58,154 nucleotides of DNA, from contig NZ_AZAY01000009.1 in NCBI RefSeq assembly GCF_001021165.1, positions 1 to 58,154 on the forward strand, given 5' to 3'. The notes under the pieces were generated by a model that was not told the DNA's origin, made no database searches, and was given only the letters and a program-made list of their open reading frames with translations. Positions within the stretch are counted from its first letter, which is position 1. Every line of letters begins with the position of its first letter. This document shows positions 18,054 through 27,725 of this stretch, piece after piece. A program made the translations under genes and the position numbers. This DNA is from Marinitoga sp. 1197. Its GTDB lineage: Bacteria > Thermotogota > Thermotogae > Petrotogales > Petrotogaceae.

Positions 18054-19856
18054 ATGAATATAGGAAAGTGGTTATTTGCATCTGGAGTTTTACATCGAGT
18101 TAGGAAACCTGCAAGATATATAGGTGGAGAATATAATTTAAAAATAAAAAAAGTGGAAAATAAAATAAGAATCGGATTGATGTTTCCTGATTTATATGAA
18201 GTTGGAATGTCTCATACAGGATTTCAAATATTAATACATTCATTTAATCAAAAGGAAAATGTATTTGCGGAAAGAATTTTTTTACCTTGGAAAGATATGA
18301 TAGAAGAAATGAAAAATGCAAATATTCCGTTATATACTCTGGAAACATATACACCAATAAAAAAAATGGATTTAATTGGAATAACGCTTCAATATGAGCT
18401 TTCATATACAAATATTATTCATGCTTTAAAACTTGGAAATATACCAATATATTCTAAAGATAGAACAGAAAATGATCCTATAATTATAGCAGGCGGCCCT
18501 AGTGCATCTAATCCGGAACCCATTGCTGATTTTATCGATGCTTTTTATAATGGCGATGGCGAAGCAGTAATAGATGATTTAATAGAAATATTATCCGGTG
18601 ATTTAACCAGAGAAGAAAAAATAAAAAGAATTTATGAAACAGAAGGTTTTTATGTGCCGAAATATTATAAATTAAAGGAGACTGAATCAGGGTTTGTAGT
18701 TCCGGATTATGAGAAAAGGATAAAAATACGAAAAATTAGGAATCTCAATAATATGGCATTTCCAACTGAGCAAATTGTTCCTAAAATTAGAACTATACAT
18801 AATAGAGCGATAGTGGAGATAATGAGGGGATGTAATAGAGGATGTAGATTTTGTCATGCGGGGTTTTATTATAGACCAGTAAGAGAAAGAACAGCGGAAA
18901 AAATAATAAAATTATCTTTGGAAACGCTTGAAAAGACAGGTTATAATGAACTATCCCTATTATCTTTAAGCACGTTAGATTATACTGATTTGGAAAATGT
19001 TTTAAATGAATTAGAACCATTTCTTAAAGAAAATAGAATTTCCATATCTCTTCCTTCAAGTAGAGTTGATAAATTTGGAATAGAAATTGGAAGCAAAATA
19101 TCAGGTGCAAGAAAAACAGGATTAACCTTTGCACCAGAAGCTGGTTCTCAAAGGTTAAGGGATGTGATTAATAAAAATATATCTGAAGAAGAAATTTTGA
19201 ATGTTGTAGAATATGCTAAAAAAAGTGGCTGGAGAAGGATAAAATTATATTTCATGATAGGTCTTCCAACAGAAACAGAAGAAGATGTGAGAGCCATAGT
19301 TGAATTAACAAAAAAAATAAAAAAAGAAATAAAAATAAAGGATATAACAGTGAATGTGTCAATATTTATTCCAAAGCCGCATACACCTTTTGAAAAAGAG
19401 AGATTTTATCAACCAAAAGAGATAAAAGAAAAAATAAAGATATTAAATGAAGTGAAACGTTTTGCTAAATTAAAAGTACATGATCCGTACATTAGTTTAA
19501 TTGAAGCGTTATTGTCAAGAGGAGATAGAAGATTATCAGAACTAATATATAAAGTAGCATTAGAAGAAAATGCAATATTTGATGAGTGGGATGAAGAATT
19601 TGATTTCAGAAAATGGGCAAGAAAAATAAATGAATTAGGCATTGATACTAAAAAATATCTTGAAAAAATAGAAACTAATGAATTACCATGGAAAATAATA
19701 GATATTTTATTAAAGGATGATTTTATAAATAACGAGATGAAAAAAGCGACAGATGGAAAAACAACAGATGATTGTCGATGGGATATATGTACATTATGTG
19801 GTGTATGCATAAAAACAGGATTAAAAAATATTTTAGTTAAGCGGGTGGAAAAATGA
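18054..19856 (+). CDS. B12-binding-type radical SAM protein (TIGR03960-like)
   Basis: A 600-residue radical SAM protein. The N-terminal third resembles a cobalamin-binding-like domain (IGLMFPDLYEVGMSHTGF, later IIAGGPSASNPEP). The radical SAM core follows, with its [4Fe-4S] motif in RGCNRGCRFCHAGFYYRP and the downstream LTFAPEAGSQRLRDVINK, matching the TIGR03960 group I know from memory. The C-terminus has an extra cysteine cluster (CRWDICTLCGVC) that could bind a second cluster. The reaction is unassigned; in many genomes a DUF2344 partner follows, but none is seen here. ATG 18054 follows TAGGAGGAA. The downstream phosphatase overlaps it by 4 bases. Confidence 0.88.
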   Translation: MNIGKWLFASGVLHRVRKPARYIGGEYNLKIKKVENKIRIGLMFPDLYEVGMSHTGFQILIHSFNQKENVFAERIFLPWKDMIEEMKNANIPLYTLETYTPIKKMDLIGITLQYELSYTNIIHALKLGNIPIYSKDRTENDPIIIAGGPSASNPEPIADFIDAFYNGDGEAVIDDLIEILSGDLTREEKIKRIYETEGFYVPKYYKLKETESGFVVPDYEKRIKIRKIRNLNNMAFPTEQIVPKIRTIHNRAIVEIMRGCNRGCRFCHAGFYYRPVRERTAEKIIKLSLETLEKTGYNELSLLSLSTLDYTDLENVLNELEPFLKENRISISLPSSRVDKFGIEIGSKISGARKTGLTFAPEAGSQRLRDVINKNISEEEILNVVEYAKKSGWRRIKLYFMIGLPTETEEDVRAIVELTKKIKKEIKIKDITVNVSIFIPKPHTPFEKERFYQPKEIKEKIKILNEVKRFAKLKVHDPYISLIEALLSRGDRRLSELIYKVALEENAIFDEWDEEFDFRKWARKINELGIDTKKYLEKIETNELPWKIIDILLKDDFINNEMKKATDGKTTDDCRWDICTLCGVCIKTGLKNILVKRVEK

Positions 19857-20617
19857 AAGAATTTGATTTTTTGAAAGAAAAAGTAATTGAAGTTGGAAAA
19901 AAACTTCTTGAATGGAGAGAAAAAGAATTTACAATATCGAGCAAATCATCAAAACATGATTTAGTAACTTCTTTGGATTTGAGAGTTCAAGAATTTTTAT
20001 ATAATACATTAACACAAAAATTTCCAGATATAGGTTTTTTAGGTGAAGAAAATGGAAAAGATAAAAAACCTAAAACAAATGGGTATTGGGTAATAGATCC
20101 AATAGATGGAACTGTTAATTTTTCTAAAATGCTACCAATGTTTTGTATATCCGCTGCTTATGTTGAAAATGATGAACCAAAATATGGTATAATATATGCT
20201 CCAGTAATAAATCAAATTATAACAGCCGAAGAAAATAAAGGCATAAAGTATAATGATGAAAAAATTATACCAAATTGGGCTAAAAGTTTGGATGATGCAA
20301 TGATTTCAATGGGAAACATAAGAGGAAAAACGTTTAAATTTTTTGAATCCTTTGAGACAAAGGTTATGAGAATAAGATTACTTGGGACCGCAGCATTACA
20401 AATTGCATATGTTGGTACAGGTTATTTTGATGCATTTATTTCGGTAAAAGGCAATCCCTGGGATGTTGCAGCTGGTTATATAATAGTAAAAGAAGCCGGG
20501 GGAATAATTACTGATTATTATGGTAACAAGACAAATATATTTAATAAAAAAAATATTTATTCAAATCCATATATCTATAAAGATATAATTAAAAATTTAC
20601 AGGGGGTGTTGTTGTGA
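19853..20617 (+). CDS. Inositol-monophosphatase-family phosphatase
   Basis: A 254-residue Mg2+-dependent phosphatase of the IMPase/FBPase/CysQ superfamily. All metal-site motifs are present: GEENG (metal Glu), WVIDPIDGTVNF (two Asp plus the catalytic Thr) and NPWDVAAGYIIVKEAGG (last metal Asp). These enzymes hydrolyse inositol phosphate, fructose bisphosphate or related sugar phosphates; sequence alone does not decide. Overlap of 4 bases with the radical SAM gene and 4 bases with the nucleotidyltransferase makes a tightly coupled unit ending in trehalose synthase, which suggests a sugar-phosphate or compatible-solute substrate. Confidence 0.9.
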   Translation: MKEFDFLKEKVIEVGKKLLEWREKEFTISSKSSKHDLVTSLDLRVQEFLYNTLTQKFPDIGFLGEENGKDKKPKTNGYWVIDPIDGTVNFSKMLPMFCISAAYVENDEPKYGIIYAPVINQIITAEENKGIKYNDEKIIPNWAKSLDDAMISMGNIRGKTFKFFESFETKVMRIRLLGTAALQIAYVGTGYFDAFISVKGNPWDVAAGYIIVKEAGGIITDYYGNKTNIFNKKNIYSNPYIYKDIIKNLQGVLL

Positions 20618-21687
20618 AAGCATTAATATTATGTGCAGGTAAAGGAACAAGATTAAGACCATTGACTTTTACAAATGCAAAACCATTAATACCAATTGCA
20701 AACAAACCAACTATTGTATATAGTTTGGAAATGATAAAGGAAGCTGGAATTAATGATGTTGGAATTGTTGTTAATCCTGATAACAAATCTGATTTTGAAA
20801 CAACTTTAGGTGATGGATCAAGCTTAGGATTAAATATAACATATATAGTTCAGGAGGAACCAAAGGGTTTAGCTCATGCTGTAGCTATTTCAGAAGAATT
20901 TTTGAAAGATGAAGAATTCTTGATGTATTTAGGAGATAACCTGGTTACAGTAGATCTTGGAAAATTCATAAAAGAGTTTGATAATAATGATATGGATTCA
21001 TTTATTCTTTTAACTCCAGTGGAAGATCCATCAAGATTTGGTATTGCTGTATTAAAAGATAATAAAGTTATAAGGGTTGTTGAAAAACCGAAAGATCCAC
21101 CATCTAATTTAGCTATTATAGGTGTATATATCTTTAAACCAATTGTTTTTGAGGCTATAAAAAATATAAAACCTTCGTGGAGAGGGGAATTGGAAATAAC
21201 GGATGCTATACAATGGTTATTAGAAAATAACAAAAATGTTGGAGCACACATTGTATATGGATGGTGGAAGGATACAGGAAAACCGGAAGATTTAATAGAA
21301 GCAAATAGAAAAATATTAGAGCAATTAAAAGAAAGTAAAAATGAAGGTATCGTATATGAAAATTCTTCAATACATGGAAACGTAATAATAGGAAAAAATT
21401 CTAGAATATTAAATAGTGTTATTAGGGGTCCTGTAATTATAGGAGATAATGTATTAATTTCTGACTCCTATGTTGGGCCATATACAAGTATTGGAGGAAA
21501 TGTAACTATAGAAAATGCTGAATTAGAAAATTCAATTATATTAGATAAAGCAACAATAGCACATTTAGAAACAAGATTAGACTCAAGTATAATTGGAGCA
21601 AATGCCACTGTTATAAGCTCAGATTCGAAACCAAAATCAATAAAATTGGTAATAGGTGATTATTCAAAAATAGAAATTCCAAGATAG
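20614..21687 (+). CDS. Sugar-1-phosphate nucleotidyltransferase (long RmlA type)
   Basis: This enzyme activates a sugar 1-phosphate with a nucleoside triphosphate, most likely dTTP or UTP, releasing pyrophosphate. The N-terminal Rossmann-like domain opens with CAGKGTRLRPLTFTNAKPL, whose GxGTRLRPLT loop binds the nucleotide, and continues with MYLGDNLV (metal Asp), VVEKPKDPP and WWKDTGKPEDLIEANR. The C-terminal quarter is a left-handed beta-helix of hexapeptide-like repeats (GNVIIGKNSRILNSVIRGPV). At 357 residues it matches the long RmlA form annotated as glucose-1-phosphate thymidylyltransferase. GTG 20614 follows AGGGGGTG. treS starts 10 bases downstream. Confidence 0.88.
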   Translation: MKALILCAGKGTRLRPLTFTNAKPLIPIANKPTIVYSLEMIKEAGINDVGIVVNPDNKSDFETTLGDGSSLGLNITYIVQEEPKGLAHAVAISEEFLKDEEFLMYLGDNLVTVDLGKFIKEFDNNDMDSFILLTPVEDPSRFGIAVLKDNKVIRVVEKPKDPPSNLAIIGVYIFKPIVFEAIKNIKPSWRGELEITDAIQWLLENNKNVGAHIVYGWWKDTGKPEDLIEANRKILEQLKESKNEGIVYENSSIHGNVIIGKNSRILNSVIRGPVIIGDNVLISDSYVGPYTSIGGNVTIENAELENSIILDKATIAHLETRLDSSIIGANATVISSDSKPKSIKLVIGDYSKIEIPR

Positions 21688-21697
21688 AGGTGTTTAC

Positions 21698-23347
21698 ATG
21701 TTAAAACATATAGAAAAATTATGGTATGATGTTTATCCCAAAAGTACAGAAAATAAATTAAAAGAATTAATTGAATACTTAAAATCTGAAAAACAGCTAT
21801 TTTCCGAAAAGGAATTAGACTCTGAATGGTATAAAAAGGCAGTAATATACTCACTTTATGTGGATTTATATGCAGGAGATTTCAAAGGATTAACTGATAA
21901 AATCGATTATTTGTCAGATTTAGGGATAAACACAATCTGGTTATTACCAGTTTTGGATTCACCTCTAATGGATCAAGGATTTGACATCAAAGATTACTAT
22001 AAAATAAGAAAAGATCTTGGAAGCAATGAAGATTTCAAATTATTTCTTGATAAAGCCCATGAAAAAGAAATAAGGGTAATATTTGATATAGCTATTAATC
22101 ACACATCAAATGAACATCCGTGGTTTAAATCATCTAGGAGTTCAAAAAATTCTCCATATAGAGATTATTATATCTGGAATGAAAATACTGATAAATATAA
22201 AGAAGCAAGATTATTATTTAAGGGAATGGTTAATAGCAATTGGGAATATAATGAAGAAACAAAAGATTATTATTTTCATAGATTTTATCCTTTTCAACCA
22301 GATTTAAACTATAAAAATCCACAAGTACTAATTGAAATGATAAAAATATTAGTATTCTGGAAAAAAATGGGAATAGATGGTTTTAGAATGGATGCAGCCC
22401 CATTTTTATGGAAAGAAGAAGGATCAAATTGTGAAAATTTACCTCAAACACATACAATATTAAAAATTTTTAGAAATTCATTAGATTATTTAGAAAAAGG
22501 TACAATATTAGTTGCAGAAGCTAATTTGAAACCAAGGGATGTAGTAAAATATTTTGGTAATGGGGATGAATGTCATGCGGGATATCATTTTCCATTAATG
22601 CCAAAGATTTTTCTTACATTAGCTGAAAAAAATTATATGCATGTTTTTGAAGCTTTAAAGGTAGAAAACACGCCAAATATTCCTGAAAGTTGCAGATGGT
22701 TTACGTTCTTAAGGTGTCACGATGAGTTAACTCTTGAATTTGTAACAAAAGAAGAAAGAGAAAAGATGAATAAATATTATTTAAAAAATAGACTCTGGAT
22801 ATTTAGAGAGGGTGAAGGAATTTCAGGAAGATTATATGAATTGTTAGATAGAGACATAAGAAAAGTATTATTATCATTTTCGATATTGTTTACAACAGAG
22901 GGTTCTCCTATTATTTATTATGGAGATGAGATAGCTTTAGAAAATGACCATGATTTTTACAATAAAATGGTTGAAAAAACAGGTTTTAAAGACTCAAGAT
23001 TTTTAAATAGAGGTCCTATTAATTGGGATGAAATTGAAAAAAAATTAAAAAACAAAAGTTCAAAAGAATATATAGTATTTAATACAGTAAAGAATATGTT
23101 GAAAATTAGGAAAGAAAACATAGAGTTTTTTGAACAAAAAGGTGAAGTTGTGCCTGTAAAAGATAGAAATATTTTTGTAGTAAAAAAGAGATTAAAAAAT
23201 AGAATGTTGTTGGCCTTTCATAATTTATCTGAGGAAAATAAGAGTATTGAATTGAAAAATGAAGGTTTTGAATTATTTAGTAAAGAAAAAATCTTAAAAA
23301 TCAAATTGAAACCTTATGAATATTCATGGATAATTTTTAAAGACTAA
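21698..23347 (+). CDS. treS: Trehalose synthase (maltose alpha-D-glucosyltransferase), GH13
   Basis: TreS interconverts maltose and trehalose by intramolecular transglucosylation. The whole chain follows the TreS pattern: WYKKAVIYSLYVDLY, DIAINHTSNEHPWF, HRFYPFQPDLNY, the nucleophile in IDGFRMDAAP, NCENLPQTH, the acid/base Glu in LVAEANLKP, and FLRCHDELTLEFVTKEER with the third catalytic Asp. These blocks, especially NCENLP.TH and DELTLE.VT.EER, distinguish TreS from ordinary amylases. It has 549 residues, close to the single-domain family length, with a short N-terminal extension of about 45 residues. ATG 21698 has AGAGGTG upstream. It ends the operon at a strong terminator. Confidence 0.9.
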   Translation: MLKHIEKLWYDVYPKSTENKLKELIEYLKSEKQLFSEKELDSEWYKKAVIYSLYVDLYAGDFKGLTDKIDYLSDLGINTIWLLPVLDSPLMDQGFDIKDYYKIRKDLGSNEDFKLFLDKAHEKEIRVIFDIAINHTSNEHPWFKSSRSSKNSPYRDYYIWNENTDKYKEARLLFKGMVNSNWEYNEETKDYYFHRFYPFQPDLNYKNPQVLIEMIKILVFWKKMGIDGFRMDAAPFLWKEEGSNCENLPQTHTILKIFRNSLDYLEKGTILVAEANLKPRDVVKYFGNGDECHAGYHFPLMPKIFLTLAEKNYMHVFEALKVENTPNIPESCRWFTFLRCHDELTLEFVTKEEREKMNKYYLKNRLWIFREGEGISGRLYELLDRDIRKVLLSFSILFTTEGSPIIYYGDEIALENDHDFYNKMVEKTGFKDSRFLNRGPINWDEIEKKLKNKSSKEYIVFNTVKNMLKIRKENIEFFEQKGEVVPVKDRNIFVVKKRLKNRMLLAFHNLSEENKSIELKNEGFELFSKEKILKIKLKPYEYSWIIFKD

Positions 23348-23378
23348 AAAACTTGTGCAAATCGCACAAGTTTTTTTA
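23346..23378 (+). terminator. Terminator after treS
   Basis: Hairpin ACTTGTGC / GCACAAGT with loop AAATC, extended by A6 before and T7 after. It begins at the treS stop codon. Confidence 0.92.
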
Positions 23379-23410
23379 ATCAAAAATTACTATAAATTTT
23401 TAAAAATCGA

Positions 23411-23419
23411 TGCTATAAT
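23411..23419 (+). promoter_or_regulatory. Extended -10 promoter of the aroF-aroA operon
   Basis: TGCTATAAT, an ideal TG-n-TATAAT element, lies about 63 bases before the aroF start. The sequence 17 bp upstream (TATAAA) is a poor -35, consistent with extended -10 recognition. Confidence 0.55.
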
Positions 23420-23481
23420 AATTTGTAAGATGTTTTTAGGCAAATAGTTTTTAAAAAAATAGTTTTTTGTTGGAGGATAAA

Positions 23482-24300
23482 ATGGATTTAAAATTAGTGA
23501 ATAGAAAATCAATAAATGAAAATACAATTATTGATTTAGAAGATGTAAAAATAGGACAAGATTATTTTCCGATAATAGCAGGACCTTGTTCAGTTGAAAA
23601 TAAAGAAATAATAGAGGAAACAGCACATTTTCTTTCCGAATTAAATGTAAAAATAATGCGTGGGGGAGTTTTTAAACCGCGAACTTCTCCATATTCTTTC
23701 CAAGGTTTAGGTAAAAAAGGACTTGAATATTTGAAATTAGCAGCAGAAAAATATAATTTGAAAGTAATTACTGAGGCTTTAGATGAAGATAGCTTGAAAA
23801 TGGTGAATGAATGTGCAGATATAATTCAAATTGGTTCTAGAAATGCTCAAAATTTTGGATTATTGAAAAAAGTAGGGAAATTAAATAAACCAGTATTATT
23901 AAAAAGAGGGTTTATGATGACAATAGAAGAATTTTTATATTCTGCAGAATATATAGCGTTTGAAGGAAATAAAAATATTATATTATGTGAAAGAGGAATA
24001 AGGACTTTTGAAACTAAAACAAGAAACACATTGGATATTTCTGCAATACCCGTTTTAAAAAAAGAAACACATTTACCAATAATTATAGATCCAAGCCATG
24101 CGGCGGGAAGAAGTGATATTATTCCTGATTTAATAAAAGCATCTTTAGCAGTTGGAGCACATGGAATAATGGTTGAAATACATCCAAATCCACAAATAGC
24201 ATTATCTGATGGAAAACAAAGTTTAATGTTCAAAAGTTTTGAAACAATCGTAAAAGAATTGAAAAAAATATCAAGAGCTTTTGGAGTAGAAATATTATGA
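23482..24300 (+). CDS. aroF: 3-deoxy-7-phosphoheptulonate (DAHP) synthase, type I beta
   Basis: It condenses phosphoenolpyruvate and erythrose 4-phosphate, the first step of the shikimate pathway. Typical blocks are IIAGPCSVEN, MRGGVFKPRTSPYSFQGLG (phosphate and metal site), QIGSRNAQNFGLL, LKRGFMMTIEEFLYSAEYI and IIDPSHAAGRSDIIP. I use ATG 23482 after TTGGAGGAT; upstream TTG codons overlap that ribosome site. This gives 272 residues, only the catalytic barrel, lacking the N-terminal ferredoxin-like domain (about 65 residues) that makes the Thermotoga maritima enzyme feedback-sensitive. It should therefore not share that form of Phe/Tyr inhibition. It overlaps aroA by 4 bases. Confidence 0.93.
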   Translation: MDLKLVNRKSINENTIIDLEDVKIGQDYFPIIAGPCSVENKEIIEETAHFLSELNVKIMRGGVFKPRTSPYSFQGLGKKGLEYLKLAAEKYNLKVITEALDEDSLKMVNECADIIQIGSRNAQNFGLLKKVGKLNKPVLLKRGFMMTIEEFLYSAEYIAFEGNKNIILCERGIRTFETKTRNTLDISAIPVLKKETHLPIIIDPSHAAGRSDIIPDLIKASLAVGAHGIMVEIHPNPQIALSDGKQSLMFKSFETIVKELKKISRAFGVEIL

Positions 24301-25574
24301 AGATAAAACCGATAAGAAAAATAAGAGCAAAAATAATAGTTCCAGCTGATAAGTCAATAACCCATAGAACATTGATACTATCTTCTATGGCGAAGAATGA
24401 AAGTATAATACATAATCTTTTAAATGCTAAGGATACAAAAAGAACATATAATATATTAAAAAAGTTAGGTGTAAAATTCAAAGGAGATTCTAACAAGCTG
24501 ATAGTAGTACCAAAAAACATAAAAGAAATAGAAAGCCCATTATATTGTGGAAATTCAGGAACAACAGCCCGTTTAATGAGTGGCTTTTTAGCATCTAAAA
24601 ATGGATTATTTATATTATATGGAGATAAATCGTTATCAAAAAGACCTATGAAAAGAATAATTGAACCATTGAATTTAATGGGAGCAGAAATAAAATCAAG
24701 AAATGAGAGAATGCCATTAATAATTAAAGGTGGTGAATTAAAGGCTATTGAGTATGAAATGCCTATTCCAAGTGCTCAATTAAAATCTTCTATAATTCTT
24801 GCTGGATTAAAAGCTAATGGAGAGACAATAATAAAAGGGGATAAAGGAACGCGAGATCATACTGAAAGATTATTAAAATTTATGAATGCAAATATTGAAA
24901 TAAAAAAAGATTCAATTAGAATAAGAAAATCTGATCTTGAGCCATTAAATTTCAAAATCCCGGGTGATTTTTCTTCAGCTTCTTTCTTTATAACCCTTGC
25001 AATATTACATCCAAACGCAAAAATAGAAATAAATAATGTAAATCTTAATCATACAAGAATAGGAATTTTAAAAATATTAGAAAAAATGAATGCAAATGTT
25101 TATTATGAAATTCATGAAAACGAGCCAGAACCAATTGGAAAAATAATAGCTGAAACTTCTAATGATTTAAAAGGGATTGTGATTCCTGAAAAATTAATCC
25201 CAAATGCCATAGATGAACTACCTTTACTATCTTTAATTGGAGCTAAAGCACAGGGGAAAACAGTACTAAAAAAAGCTAAAGAATTGAGAGTAAAAGAAAG
25301 TGATCGTATAAAATCAGTTGTTGAAAATATGAAAAATATAGGAATTAACATTAAAGAATTAGAAGATGGATTTGAAATAGAGGGAAAACAGAAAATAATT
25401 GGTGGGAAAATAAAAACGTATAATGATCATAGAATAGCAATGATGTTTTCAATAGCTGGATTAATAAGTGAAGAGGGAATAGAAATAGACAATACAGTGT
25501 CTGTAAATGTTTCTTTTCCAGGGTTTTATAAAGTTTTACTTAATATTACTGAAGAAAGTAAAAAATTTGAATAA
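24297..25574 (+). CDS. aroA: 3-phosphoshikimate 1-carboxyvinyltransferase (EPSP synthase)
   Basis: It transfers the enolpyruvyl group from PEP to shikimate 3-phosphate. Hallmarks in order: VPADKSITHRTLILSSMA, CGNSGTTARLMSGFLAS, KSLSKRPMKRIIEPL, PGDFSSASFFITLAI, RVKESDRIKSVVENM and YNDHRIAMMFSIAGL. At 425 residues it has the usual length with two inside-out alpha/beta domains. Only this and aroF are clustered here; the other shikimate genes must lie elsewhere. It overlaps aroF by 4 bases. After the stop there are 271 bases before the next gene, AT-rich and without a convincing hairpin. Confidence 0.95.
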   Translation: MKIKPIRKIRAKIIVPADKSITHRTLILSSMAKNESIIHNLLNAKDTKRTYNILKKLGVKFKGDSNKLIVVPKNIKEIESPLYCGNSGTTARLMSGFLASKNGLFILYGDKSLSKRPMKRIIEPLNLMGAEIKSRNERMPLIIKGGELKAIEYEMPIPSAQLKSSIILAGLKANGETIIKGDKGTRDHTERLLKFMNANIEIKKDSIRIRKSDLEPLNFKIPGDFSSASFFITLAILHPNAKIEINNVNLNHTRIGILKILEKMNANVYYEIHENEPEPIGKIIAETSNDLKGIVIPEKLIPNAIDELPLLSLIGAKAQGKTVLKKAKELRVKESDRIKSVVENMKNIGINIKELEDGFEIEGKQKIIGGKIKTYNDHRIAMMFSIAGLISEEGIEIDNTVSVNVSFPGFYKVLLNITEESKKFE

Positions 25575-25780
25575 CAATCAAGTCTTTGCTTTTTGAAGAA
25601 TTCAAATAATAAAATATATTCAGTTTACATAGAATTTACAAGTAAAAACTCAAAATAAAGAGATTATGAAAGAAAATTCATAATAATAAGAAAATTGTAA
25701 ATGTTAAAATTTATTATAATGAAATATGAAAGATAATAATGTCGAAGATGCTTAATATCTAAGAAACTTTGATAAAGTAT

Positions 25781-25809
25781 TTGTAATTTTAAATTTTTTG
25801 TGGTAAAAT
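25781..25809 (+). promoter_or_regulatory. Promoter of the Dpp/Opp-type transporter operon
   Basis: TTGTAA (25781-25786) and TAAAAT (25804-25809) with a 17-bp spacer, about 37 bases before ATG 25846. The rest of the 271-base gap after aroA is AT-rich; I see no operator or riboswitch in it. Confidence 0.55.
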
Positions 25810-25845
25810 ATATCCGGAATAAATTTTATATAAGGAGGGGACTGT

Positions 25846-27681
25846 ATGAAGAAACTTTTAGTAGCATTATTGTTAGTATTTTCTATCTTTACATTTGCAG
25901 CAGTTATGAACCCCAATACAATCGTTGACGTAACAATTGGGGAACCAGACACATTAGATCCACATCAAGCATATGATACAGCAAGTGGAGAAGTTATTTA
26001 TAACGTATATGATAACTTAATTCAGTACAAAGGTTCAAGCTTAAGTGAATTTGAACCAAGAATAGCAGAATCATGGGAAATAGACGGAAATACAGTAAAA
26101 TTCAAAATCAGAAAAGGGGTTAAATTCCACAGCGGAAACGAATTAACACCATATGACGTAGAATACACATTTGAAAGAGCATTAATTGGAAATCCTGGTG
26201 GAGGACCAATCTGGATGTTATACGAAGTATTCTTTGGAGATTACTTCAGCTTAAAATCAGCAGTAAAAGGATTAACTGGAAAATCATGGTCAGAATTAGT
26301 AAATCCTGAAACAAAAGAACCAGTAAATGATGAAGCAAAACAGATATTATTAGATTTCTATGAAAAATATATAAATTCAAAAGTTGAAGTAGATGGAGAT
26401 TACGTAGTATTCCATTTAGCAGCACCAAAAGTATACTTTTTAAACATCATAGCTCAGGGTTCATCATGGGGAGCAATATTAGACAGTAAAGCAGCAATGG
26501 GATTAGGATTATGGGACGGAAAAGCAGACGGATGGTGGAAATTCCATGATTGGAAGAAAGAAGATTCACCATTATATGCAAAAGAAATAGGTTCAGGACC
26601 ATACGAATTAGTAGAATGGAACAGAGCAGAACAGAAAGTAACATTAAAAGCATTCCCAGAATACTGGAGAGGTCCAGCAAAAGTTGAAAACGTAGTTATC
26701 TGGGGAGTAGATGAATGGTCAACAAGAAAAGCATTATTAGAAAAAGGTGAAGCTGATATTGTAGCAGTTCCAGCACAATACTTAAGCCAGATAAAAGGAA
26801 ATCCTGATATAGAAATTATCGAAGGATTACCAAGTGTATCTGTAACAACATTAAACTTCAATTGGCAGGTAAAACCAGATTCTCCATATATTGGAAGCGG
26901 AAAATTAGATGGAAATGGAATACCTGTAGATTTCTTTGCAGATAAAAATGTAAGATTAGGATTCATATATTCATTTGACTACAAAAAGATGATCGATGAA
27001 GTATTAGATGGATATGGCGAATTAGTACCAACAGCAATGCCAAAAGGTTTCTTAGGATATGACGATAATTTACCAAAACCAAAATTCGATTTAAAAGAAG
27101 CAACAAAATACTTCAAGAGAGCATTTAGAGGACAATTATGGAGAAAAGGTTTCAAAATGACAATACTTTACAACACAGGAAACGCAGCAAGACAAAAATC
27201 AGCAGAATTATTAGCAGATTCTTTAAAGAAAATAAATGCAAAATTCCAGGCAGAAGTTAGAGGTGTTCAGTGGCCAACATTCTTAGATGCAAGAAAAAAT
27301 GGTAAAATGCCATTATACATCTTAGGTTGGTTAGCAGATTATCCAGATCCAAACAACTTTATTTATACATTCTACCACAGTAATGGTGACTATGGTTATT
27401 ACTTTGGTGAAAAATATGCACAATTTGCAAACAAACCACAGGCATTCTTTGGTGGAAAAACATTAAATGAAATGATAGAAGAAGCAGCATCATTAACAGA
27501 TCCTAAAGCTAGAGAAGAAATCTATATTAAAGTACAGGAATTTGTAATCAGAGAAGGATTAGGTGTTCCATTATATCAACCAGTAGGTGTAAGAGTACAT
27601 AGAAAATGGTTAAAAGGTTGGTATCCAAATTCAATTAGACCAGGTGACGATTATTACGCATACTGGAAATCAGATGAATAA
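25846..27681 (+). CDS. Peptide/oligosaccharide ABC transporter substrate-binding protein (SBP_bac_5)
   Basis: Extracellular binding protein of the DppA/OppA family. It has a signal peptide (MKKLLVALLLVFSIFTFAA), then the family blocks VTIGEPDTLDPHQAYDTASG, FKIRKGVKFHSGNELTPYDV and, further on, YILGWLADYPDPNNFIY. At 611 residues it is longer than DppA (about 535), with a helical stretch near residues 125-180. Codon choice differs from neighbours (many CCA, TTC and AAC codons), a sign of high expression. In Thermotogota this family often binds oligosaccharides instead of peptides, so the substrate stays open. A terminator follows at once, allowing excess over the membrane components. Confidence 0.92.
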   Translation: MKKLLVALLLVFSIFTFAAVMNPNTIVDVTIGEPDTLDPHQAYDTASGEVIYNVYDNLIQYKGSSLSEFEPRIAESWEIDGNTVKFKIRKGVKFHSGNELTPYDVEYTFERALIGNPGGGPIWMLYEVFFGDYFSLKSAVKGLTGKSWSELVNPETKEPVNDEAKQILLDFYEKYINSKVEVDGDYVVFHLAAPKVYFLNIIAQGSSWGAILDSKAAMGLGLWDGKADGWWKFHDWKKEDSPLYAKEIGSGPYELVEWNRAEQKVTLKAFPEYWRGPAKVENVVIWGVDEWSTRKALLEKGEADIVAVPAQYLSQIKGNPDIEIIEGLPSVSVTTLNFNWQVKPDSPYIGSGKLDGNGIPVDFFADKNVRLGFIYSFDYKKMIDEVLDGYGELVPTAMPKGFLGYDDNLPKPKFDLKEATKYFKRAFRGQLWRKGFKMTILYNTGNAARQKSAELLADSLKKINAKFQAEVRGVQWPTFLDARKNGKMPLYILGWLADYPDPNNFIYTFYHSNGDYGYYFGEKYAQFANKPQAFFGGKTLNEMIEEAASLTDPKAREEIYIKVQEFVIREGLGVPLYQPVGVRVHRKWLKGWYPNSIRPGDDYYAYWKSDE

Positions 27682-27725
27682 TTTAGGAAAATTCAGTTAT
27701 AACTTTTAATTTTAATTTTAAGGGG

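Noticed and set aside
25575-25845. Possible riboswitch or small RNA in the 271-base gap after aroA
   Set aside because: No conserved riboswitch motif or stable hairpin is visible; only a promoter can be supported.
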